Source: Erythrobacter sp. UBA1916 (GTDB lineage: Bacteria; Pseudomonadota; Alphaproteobacteria; Sphingomonadales; Sphingomonadaceae). From it: DNA of 29,017 nucleotides. The stretch covers positions 50,455 to 79,471 of the forward strand of contig DDFY01000021.1 of assembly GCA_002337385.1 (NCBI GenBank), written 5' to 3'. Below, in pieces: positions 1 to 5,800 of the stretch; the stretch's first letter is position 1, and every line of letters begins with the position of its first letter. The notes under the pieces were generated by a model. That model was given only the letters and a program-made list of their open reading frames with translations. It was not told the DNA's origin and did no database searches. The position numbers and the translations under genes are program-made.

Positions 1-638
1 CCGGTCATCTCGTCGCGGCTGTCGGCAAGCCAGCGATAGGCCTGCAACAGGATCGCCGGGCCGAGGAACTTGTCGGAATTCCACCAGTAGCTTGGGCACG
101 AGGTCGAGCAGCAAGCGCACAGGATGCACTCGTACAGCCCATCGAGCTTCTCGCGCTGTTCAGGCGACTGCAGCCGTTCCTTGCCCGAAGGCGTGGTGCT
201 GACGGTCTGCAGCCAGGGGCGGATGCTGGCATACTGGGCGTAGAAGTGGGTGAAGTCGGGCACCAGATCCTTGACCACGTCCATGGCGGGCAGCGGCGTG
301 ATGCGAACTTCGCCCGAGAGGTCTTCGATGGCGGTGGTGCAGGCAAGGCCGTTCTTGCCGTTCATGTTCATCGCGCAAGACCCGCAGATGCCCTCACGGC
401 ACGAGCGGCGGAAGGTCAGCGTGGGGTCGACCTCGTTCTTGATCTTGAACAGCGCGTCGAGAACCATCGGGCCGCACTCGTCGAGGTCGATCTCGAAGGT
501 GTCGTAATGCGGGTTCTTGCCGCTGTCGGGATCGTACCGGTAAATCTTGAAGGACTTCACACGGGCCGCGCCTTCGGCCTTATGGACATTGCCCTTGCCG
601 GAAATCTTGGAGTTCTTGGGGAGGGTGAAGGTCGCCAT
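1..638 (-). CDS. sdhB: Succinate dehydrogenase iron-sulfur subunit (partial, 3' end outside window)
   Basis: This is the Fe-S subunit of respiratory complex II, which passes electrons from the SdhA flavin through three Fe-S clusters to ubiquinone at the inner membrane. About 212 codons are present and the reading frame runs off the left edge, so the C-terminus is missing. The translation begins MATFTLPKNSKISGKG. It carries the plant-ferredoxin-type [2Fe-2S] cysteine pattern CREGICGSC with a further Cys in GLAC, then the start of the bacterial ferredoxin domain, CILCACCSTSCP followed by SYWW. The start is fixed by ATG at 638 with an AGGA Shine-Dalgarno (647-650, minus strand) 8 nt upstream. 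The sdhCDA genes are not in view; as the most upstream gene visible, it is either alone or the first of the run to the left. Identity is very secure. Confidence 0.96.
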   Translation of the reverse strand, partial: MATFTLPKNSKISGKGNVHKAEGAARVKSFKIYRYDPDSGKNPHYDTFEIDLDECGPMVLDALFKIKNEVDPTLTFRRSCREGICGSCAMNMNGKNGLACTTAIEDLSGEVRITPLPAMDVVKDLVPDFTHFYAQYASIRPWLQTVSTTPSGKERLQSPEQREKLDGLYECILCACCSTSCPSYWWNSDKFLGPAILLQAYRWLADSRDEMT

Positions 639-772
639 GGGATCGGTCCTGTATAGATTTGGTCCCTATCTAGCCGCCTGACGCGGTGGCGCAAGGTGTG
701 CAGGCGCAGCAGAGCGGGGAATTTCGCCCCATAAGCGCGGTTTTGTTGGCAACACGGGCAATTGCACCGGGA

Positions 773-800
773 TTGGTGGCGGCGCGGTGACGTGCTAGAG
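773..800 (+). promoter_or_regulatory. Candidate promoter for the 830 methyltransferase gene
   Basis: TTGGTG (773-778) and CTAGAG (795-800) are separated by 16 nt, and the ATG lies 29 nt beyond. The -10-like hexamer shares the CTA start of the alphaproteobacterial CTATAT consensus, and the same CTAG core recurs upstream of other genes in this window. This is prediction by eye only. Confidence 0.35.
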
Positions 801-829
801 TGCAGGTCTGGCGGCGCAAAGGAGCGGCG

Positions 830-1465
830 ATGGGGGTAAGGTCCTGGTACGATGCGCATGTGCTTCCGCGCCTTATTGCGAAGGGCTGCAACAGCGGTGA
901 GCTGACGCAACTGCGCAATCAGGTCGTGCCCATGGCGCGCGGCGCAGTGTTCGAACTTGGCTGCGGCGGCGGCTTCAACCAGCAGTTTTACGATCCTGCC
1001 CAGATCACCAGTTTCGCCGGAATCGATCCCAATGCCAGCCTGCTGGAAGCGGCGCGGGGCAGTGCGAAGGCGAGCGGGCTAGACGCCGATATTCGCGCCG
1101 GGGTAGGCGAGAACATCCCCTTTGCCGACAGTGCCTTCGATACGGTGGTCTGCACTTACACGCTATGTTCGGTGGACGATCAGGCGCAGGTGCTGGCTGA
1201 GCTGCGCCGGGTGCTGAAACCGGGCGGACGCCTGATCTATCTCGAACACGGACGCGCGCCCGATGCAGGCGTGGTGCGCTGGCAGCGCCGGATCGAGCCG
1301 GTCTGGAAGACGATAGCGGGCAATTGCCATCTTACCCGCGAGATCGGGGCGGCAATCCGCGCCTCCGGGTTCGAGGTTGAACCGGTCGGGCAGGAGTACT
1401 TTGCCAAAGCACCGCGCTGGGCGGGCTGGATGGAATGGGGCACAGCGCGCCGCGCCGGAGCCTGA
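830..1465 (+). CDS. Class I SAM-dependent methyltransferase
   Basis: A 211-residue Rossmann-fold methyltransferase. Motif I is ELGCGGGFNQQFYDP, followed by an acidic residue at the end of beta-2 (AGIDPNAS) that should bind the SAM ribose. Motif II/III is FDTVVCTYTLCSV and the post-motif is LKPGGRLIYLEHG. The layout, with an N-terminal YDAHVLPRLI and a C-terminal LTREIGAAIRASGF, resembles the UbiE/METTL7-like small-molecule or lipid methyltransferases; the substrate cannot be read from sequence. The start is ATG 830 because AAAGGAG (818-824) sits 5 nt upstream; an upstream in-frame GTG at 800 lies within the putative -10 and is less likely. The gene is divergent from sdhB and convergent with rne, so it is probably monocistronic. 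Confidence 0.85.
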   Translation: MGVRSWYDAHVLPRLIAKGCNSGELTQLRNQVVPMARGAVFELGCGGGFNQQFYDPAQITSFAGIDPNASLLEAARGSAKASGLDADIRAGVGENIPFADSAFDTVVCTYTLCSVDDQAQVLAELRRVLKPGGRLIYLEHGRAPDAGVVRWQRRIEPVWKTIAGNCHLTREIGAAIRASGFEVEPVGQEYFAKAPRWAGWMEWGTARRAGA

Positions 1466-1478
1466 CGCCAATGCGAAA

Positions 1479-1508
1479 CGGGCCACCTGCCCGAAGGCAA
1501 GCGGCCCG
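1479..1508. terminator. Convergent hairpin between methyltransferase and rne
   Basis: Outer stem CGGGCC (1479-1484) pairs with GGCCCG (1503-1508). Inside it TGCC (1488-1491) and GGCA (1496-1499) close a CGAA tetraloop, with 3-nt internal loops on both sides. It lies between two converging stop codons. There is no real T-run, so it is a plausible bidirectional 3'-end structure rather than a classic intrinsic terminator. Confidence 0.5.
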
Positions 1509-1532
1509 CTTATAGAGCTTCGACTTGGGTGA

Positions 1533-4394
1533 TCAGGCGCCGAAAGTGCGCTGCCACCATCCGCCGCGACGAGGCTGTTCTTCGCCCGTCTTATCAGTCT
1601 CTTCGTTAGTGGTCGGCTCAGCTGCTGGCGCTTCCTCAGTAGCCGAGGCCTCCTGAGCCGGTTCCGCCGGCTTGGCTTCTGCCACGGGTTCAGCAGGTGC
1701 GGGTGCCGCCTCTGCCTCGGGCTTCGCTTCAGCTGCCTTATCCGGCGTTGCTGCGGCTTCCTCAGCAACCGGCTCGACAACCTTCTTGGCGCGCGAACGA
1801 CGCTTGGGCTTGGGAGCCTCTTCAGCGGGCGCTTCTGCACCGGCCTCAGGCGCCGGTTCGGCGACCTTCTTGGCACGCGAGCGGCGCTTGGGCTTGGGAG
1901 CCTCCTCGGCAGCTGCTTCTTCACCAGCTTCCTCGGGCGCCGGTTCAACGACCTTCTTGGCACGCGAGCGACGCTTTGGCTTCGGTGCTTCTTCCTGAGC
2001 CGGTTCAGCCGGTTCGGAAGCGGCTTCAGCTGCTTCGGGTTCGGCTGCGGGCACCTCGTCCTTTACCTCAGCCTCAGCCTCAGCCTCAGCGGCTTCGGGC
2101 TTGGCAGCGTCATCGGAGGCATCGTCATTGTCAGACGTCGACTCGTCGTCGCTATCCGTGCGTTCCTCATCGCGGCGACGGTTGCGGCCACGTCCGCCAC
2201 GGCGACGGCGGCGGCGCGGTTTGTCCTCGCTGTCGTCGTCATTGTCGTTCTGGCTGGAACCGGAGTTATCGTCGTCCGAGCTTGTCTCGTCGTCGCTATC
2301 CGAGCCGTCGTTATCCGAGTTGTCACCATCTTCGGTGCGGTTCTTGTTGCGACCACGGCCACCGCGACGACGCCGGCGACGCTTCGAGGAGCGCTGTTCG
2401 CTATCCTCGTTGTCGTCATTGTCATCGGTTTCGTCCGCGTTGCCTTCGTCTTCGTCCTCGAAGTCGTCATCGTCGACGATCTGCTCAAACTTGGGTGTCT
2501 CGGTCGGGCGCGGGCCAGACGAGCTGACGCGCATCTTGGCGCCTTCATCCTCGCCCTCGGGCTGGACCTCTACAGAAACCCCATAGAGCTTCTCGATCTC
2601 GGCGAGATCGGAACGCTTGGAGTTGAGCAGGTAGATCGAGGCCTCGGTCGAGGCATAGAGCGTGATCAGCGTGCCCTTGCCCTTGGCGGCCTCGTCCTCG
2701 ATCAGACGCAGCGCCGACAGGCCCGCCGAGCTGGCGGTGCGGACAAGCCCGGTGCCATCGCAGTGCGGACATTCGCGGGTGGTCGCTTCAAGCACGCCGG
2801 TGCGCAGGCGCTGGCGGCTCATCTCCATCAGGCCAAAGCCCGAAATGCGGCCAACCTGAATGCGCGCACGGTCGTTCTTGAGCGCGTCCTTCATCGCCTT
2901 CTCGACTTTGCGCACGTTCGAGCCGTGTTCCATGTCGATGAAGTCGATCACGACCAGCCCGGCCATGTCGCGCAGGCGCAACTGGCGAGCGACTTCGCGT
3001 GCCGCTTCGAGGTTGGTGTGAAGTGCGGTCTGCTCGATGCCGTGCTCCTTGGTGGAGCGGCCCGAGTTGATGTCGATCGAGACCAGCGCCTCGGTCGGGT
3101 TGATGATCAGATAGCCGCCCGATTTGAGCTGCACCATCGGATCATACATCGCCGAGAGCTGGTCTTCCGCGCCATAACGCTGGAACAGCGGCACCGGGTC
3201 GGAATAGTGCTTCACCCGCCGGGCGTGGCTGGGCATCAGCAGCTTCATGAAGGCGCGTGCGGCCTTGTAGCCCGCTTCGCCTTCGACCACGACTTCTTCG
3301 ATCTCGCGGTTGTAGATGTCGCGGATGGCACGCTTGATCAGGTCGCTGTCCGAATGGATCATCGACGGCGCCGACGACTTCATCGTGTTTTCGCGGATCT
3401 CGTCCCACAGGCGGGCGAGATAGTCGAAGTCACGCTTGATCTCGGTCTTGGTGCGCGAAAGGCCCGCAGTGCGCACGATCAGACCCATCGAGCGCGGCAG
3501 CGACAGATCGCTGACGATGCTCTTCAGGCGCTTGCGATCGGAGCCCGAGGAAATCTTACGGCTGATGCCGCCACCGTGGCTCGAGTTCGGCATCAGCACG
3601 CAGTAGCGGCCGGCCAGCGAAAGATAGGTAGTGAGAGCAGCGCCCTTGTTGCCGCGCTCTTCCTTGACGACCTGCACCAGCAGAACCTGGCGGCGCTGGA
3701 TTACGTCCTGGATCTTGTAGCGACGACGCAGGGCCTGGCGCTTGGCGCGGGCTTCGTCGATTTCCTTGGCACGGCTGCCACCGCCGCGACGGCCACCGCC
3801 CTGACGGCGTGCGCGACCACGGCCACGACCGCGACGCGACCTCTGCTGGCCGTTGTCATCGTCTTCGGATTCGCTGTCGTCGTCGTCTTCATCGTCAGCG
3901 CTGGACTCTTCGCCATCGCTGTCGTCATTGCCGCTTTCGTCGTCTTCGCCGTTTTCGACGTGACCATCCTCGATCGTGGCGACGTGGGCCTTCTCGGACG
4001 TGTCGATCTCTTCGACGCCGGGCTCATCTTCGTCGTCGTTATCGTCGTCGCTGATGTCGCCATCTTCGCCGTCTTCCTGATCGCGCAGGGCGGCTTCTTC
4101 TTCGGCGGCGGCCTGTTCTTCGGCCAGCAGTGCATCGCGGTCAGACTGCGGGATCTGGTAGTAGTCGGGGTGGATTTCGCTGAAGGCGAGGAACCCGTGC
4201 CGGTTGCCGCCGAAATCGACGAAAGCAGCCTGGAGGCTGGGTTCTACCCGTGTGACCTTGGCGAGATAGATGTTGCCTTTGATCTGCTTGTGTTCGGCAG
4301 ATTCAAAGTCGAATTCCTCAATGCGATTTCCCTGGAGCACCGCCACCCGTGTTTCTTCCGGGTGGCGCGCATCGATAAGCATGCGCGTAGCCAT
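1533..4394 (-). CDS. rne: Ribonuclease E (degradosome endoribonuclease)
   Basis: A 953-residue RNase E/G family endonuclease, the scaffold of the RNA degradosome. The N-terminal S1 domain (FVDFGGNRHGFLAF) is interrupted by a large insert, roughly residues 90-225, that is first strongly acidic (Asp/Glu/Ser) and then Arg/Gly-rich. The DNase I-like catalytic domain has the two metal-binding aspartates D441 (SIDINSGRS) and D484 (VIDFIDMEHG). The Zn-link cysteines are C542 and C545 (CPHC). All are offset +138 from E. coli D303/D346/C404/C407, which sizes the insert. The C-terminal half is disordered: Asp/Ser- and Arg-rich blocks, three KPKRRSRAKKV repeats, and a terminal RRGGWWQR, the Gly-Trp motif that binds PNPase in Caulobacter. 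Start ATG 4394 has GGAG (4403-4406) 8 nt upstream. Long structured leader; see 4407-4657. Confidence 0.97.
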   Translation of the reverse strand: MATRMLIDARHPEETRVAVLQGNRIEEFDFESAEHKQIKGNIYLAKVTRVEPSLQAAFVDFGGNRHGFLAFSEIHPDYYQIPQSDRDALLAEEQAAAEEEAALRDQEDGEDGDISDDDNDDEDEPGVEEIDTSEKAHVATIEDGHVENGEDDESGNDDSDGEESSADDEDDDDSESEDDDNGQQRSRRGRGRGRARRQGGGRRGGGSRAKEIDEARAKRQALRRRYKIQDVIQRRQVLLVQVVKEERGNKGAALTTYLSLAGRYCVLMPNSSHGGGISRKISSGSDRKRLKSIVSDLSLPRSMGLIVRTAGLSRTKTEIKRDFDYLARLWDEIRENTMKSSAPSMIHSDSDLIKRAIRDIYNREIEEVVVEGEAGYKAARAFMKLLMPSHARRVKHYSDPVPLFQRYGAEDQLSAMYDPMVQLKSGGYLIINPTEALVSIDINSGRSTKEHGIEQTALHTNLEAAREVARQLRLRDMAGLVVIDFIDMEHGSNVRKVEKAMKDALKNDRARIQVGRISGFGLMEMSRQRLRTGVLEATTRECPHCDGTGLVRTASSAGLSALRLIEDEAAKGKGTLITLYASTEASIYLLNSKRSDLAEIEKLYGVSVEVQPEGEDEGAKMRVSSSGPRPTETPKFEQIVDDDDFEDEDEGNADETDDNDDNEDSEQRSSKRRRRRRGGRGRNKNRTEDGDNSDNDGSDSDDETSSDDDNSGSSQNDNDDDSEDKPRRRRRRGGRGRNRRRDEERTDSDDESTSDNDDASDDAAKPEAAEAEAEAEVKDEVPAAEPEAAEAASEPAEPAQEEAPKPKRRSRAKKVVEPAPEEAGEEAAAEEAPKPKRRSRAKKVAEPAPEAGAEAPAEEAPKPKRRSRAKKVVEPVAEEAAATPDKAAEAKPEAEAAPAPAEPVAEAKPAEPAQEASATEEAPAAEPTTNEETDKTGEEQPRRGGWWQRTFGA
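1780..1990 (-). repeat. Three in-frame repeats in the RNase E C-terminal region
   Basis: Three near-identical segments beginning at 1780, 1864 and 1951 (84 and 87 nt apart) each encode EAPKPKRRSRAKKV followed by an Ala/Glu/Pro spacer. The copies differ by a few synonymous or conservative bases. The basic core is a likely RNA-binding short linear motif in the disordered tail. An adjacent GCCTCA hexamer run (about 2066-2090) encodes alternating Ala-Glu. Confidence 0.85.
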
Positions 4395-4406
4395 TGATAA
4401 GTCTCC

Positions 4407-4452
4407 GGACAGCGGGGCGCGAGGAGGCTGTGCCTGCTCGGCTGCGCTGTCC
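4407..4452 (-). promoter_or_regulatory. Stem-loop abutting the rne ribosome binding site
   Basis: Perfect 8-bp stem GGACAGCG (4407-4414) / CGCTGTCC (4445-4452), with an inner AGGC (4425-4428) / GCCT (4432-4435). On the minus-strand transcript its 3' side ends directly before the GGAG Shine-Dalgarno of rne (4403-4406). It could affect translation or expose an RNase E site close to the start codon. Pairing was seen directly; function is inferred. Confidence 0.5.
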
Positions 4453-4464
4453 CAATGTGTGAAT

Positions 4465-4502
4465 CCCCGCGGTCAGCGGAACCATTCCAGTGATCTGCGG
4501 GG
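4465..4502 (-). promoter_or_regulatory. Second stem-loop in the rne leader
   Basis: CCCCGC (4465-4470) pairs with GCGGGG (4497-4502); inside, GGAA (4478-4481) pairs with TTCC (4485-4488) over a CCA loop. It lies between the SD-proximal hairpin and the larger multibranch fold. Pairing is seen, role inferred. Confidence 0.45.
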
Positions 4503-4560
4503 GAGAAGGACAGACTTCGCTGGCACGAGGGCCTGCGAAATCGTGATTCGTGTCTGCAGC

Positions 4561-4657
4561 AATGCCAAGGCGCAGCTTCGTGTTCTGCGCAAAGCCCTGT
4601 GCGCCTGCGCAGCAGCCTGACGGCTGCGGCTTGGCGAGGGGGCTTTTGCTTGGCATT
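4561..4657 (-). ncRNA. Candidate structured cis-regulatory RNA in the rne 5' leader
   Basis: A nested fold made only of Watson-Crick pairs. Stem A: AATGCCAAG (4561-4569) / CTTGGCATT (4649-4657). Directly adjacent hairpin B: GCGCAG (4570-4575) / CTGCGC (4585-4590). Directly adjacent stem C: AAAGCCC (4591-4597) / GGGCTTT (4640-4646). Inside C, hairpin D: TGCG (4600-4603) / CGCA (4608-4611), and hairpin E: GCAGCC (4612-4617) / GGCTGC (4622-4627). That is 32 bp in 97 nt. Stem A closes a three-way junction with no unpaired bases between A, B and C on one side. The 432-nt gap 4395-4826 holds no convincing gene. I assign the RNA to the minus strand because rne leaders are classically structured and autoregulatory, but the stems are strand-symmetric, and a leader for the plus-strand amidase is possible. 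Confidence 0.55.
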
Positions 4658-4743
4658 ACGACATCAACCTGTAACTGCGGCGGAAAGAGGGCGGGCCTTT
4701 GGCTTTCCAAACCTTTGCCGGCCAATTGAGCCGGATTGCATTT

Positions 4744-4771
4744 CGCTAGCATCCGGGGAAAGGCTCGGCAA
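4744..4771 (-). promoter_or_regulatory. Candidate rne promoter
   Basis: On the minus strand TTGCCG (complement of 4766-4771) and CTAGCG (complement of 4744-4749) are 16 nt apart. Transcription would begin near 4737 and give a leader of about 340 nt, comparable with the 361-nt leader of E. coli rne. Inferred from the motif alone. Confidence 0.35.
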
Positions 4772-4826
4772 CCATGTTGCGCATCCAGGTCAATTTCTCT
4801 TTCCGTTGCGCTACGTATTAATTCGA

Positions 4827-5732
4827 ATGTGCAGCAAGGCTGAGGAATATCATAGTACGGTGTGGGAACGCTTAAAGATATTGCTGCTTTGTGCCGCTCC
4901 GGTGCTGCTGCTGGGCTTTCTCTACGTCTGGGGGTTCAGCATACCGGTGCCCGTGCTCGGGCGGAGCTACGTTGTCCGGATAGAATTGCCGCAAGGCGGA
5001 CAGCCGCTTGATCTGCCCGAAGTGCTGGGTCCGCAGGACAAGACCCGGCCACTGGTGGTGATCGATGCGGGCCACGGCGGAGTGGACCCCGGCGCAGTGG
5101 GGCCGGGGTTTCAGGAAAAGCGGATCGTGCTCGGGCTGGCCAAGGCATTGCGCGACCGGTTGCTCGAAGAAGGCGGTGTGCGTGTCGCCATGACGCGCGA
5201 CGACGACAGCTTCGTGGTGCTCGCGGAGCGCGCGGCCATCGCGCGCGAGCTGGACGCGGACCTGTTCGTCTCGATCCATGCCGATAGCGCAGGCGAACAG
5301 GCCGATGTGAGCGGCGCCACCATCTACACGCTTAGCGACGCGGCCAATTCCCAGGCCTCAGCTCGCTTTGCCCAGCGCGAGAACGGGGCTGACGTAATCA
5401 ACGGCCTCGATCTTTCCGGGCAGGACGAAGCGGTCGAATCCATTCTCGTCGAGCTATCCCAGCGCCAGACTGCCGCGCGCTCGGACGAATTTGCTGCGCT
5501 GGTCGTACGCGAGGGCGAGGGGCGGCTGACGTTCCACCCGCAACCGCGCAGGAGCGCGGCGCTGGCAGTGCTGCGCGCGCCCGACGTGCCGGCAATTCTC
5601 TATGAGGCGGGCTTTGTCACCAACCCCGACGAGGCAAAGCGGCTGTCCTCCGCCGAGGGGCGCGACGACTTCGCGGCCACCATGGCGAGCGCCATTCGCA
5701 TCTTCCTTGCCCGCAATGCGGTGGCTCCCTGA
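4827..5732 (+). CDS. N-acetylmuramoyl-L-alanine amidase (AmiA/B/C, Amidase_3 family)
   Basis: A 301-residue zinc amidase that cleaves the amide between MurNAc and L-Ala of peptidoglycan, a reaction used in daughter-cell separation. A hydrophobic segment (LLLCAAPVLLLGFLYVWGF, about residues 18-36) acts as signal anchor or uncleaved signal, placing the enzyme in the periplasm. Zinc ligands are H83 (IDAGHGGVDPGA), E97 (FQEKR) and H151 (VSIHADS); the catalytic glutamate is E260 (LYEAGFVTNP). There is no AMIN domain. The start is uncertain: ATG 4827 lacks a clear SD, while GTG 4860 has GAGGA (4842-4846) 13 nt ahead and would start just before the hydrophobic segment. The next gene is a class A PBP, a neighbour commonly found with this amidase downstream of rne in alphaproteobacteria. 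Confidence 0.92.
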   Translation: MCSKAEEYHSTVWERLKILLLCAAPVLLLGFLYVWGFSIPVPVLGRSYVVRIELPQGGQPLDLPEVLGPQDKTRPLVVIDAGHGGVDPGAVGPGFQEKRIVLGLAKALRDRLLEEGGVRVAMTRDDDSFVVLAERAAIARELDADLFVSIHADSAGEQADVSGATIYTLSDAANSQASARFAQRENGADVINGLDLSGQDEAVESILVELSQRQTAARSDEFAALVVREGEGRLTFHPQPRRSAALAVLRAPDVPAILYEAGFVTNPDEAKRLSSAEGRDDFAATMASAIRIFLARNAVAP

Positions 5733-5800
5733 ATGTTGCCTTTCAGGCCGTCGCATCCATCTGGCGCAGAACCGCAAGGCCATGCTAGAGGGCCACGCAA

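Noticed and set aside
2066..2090. Short tandem GCCTCA repeat considered as CRISPR-like or mobile repeat
   Set aside because: It is in frame within rne, encodes alternating Ala-Glu and has no spacers; simple low-complexity coding DNA.
2763..4397. Long open frame (544 codons) on the plus strand antisense to rne
   Set aside because: Its translation is composed of hydrophobic and Val/Ala/Phe runs that mirror the acidic codons of rne; there is no SD or domain, and rne itself is unmistakable.
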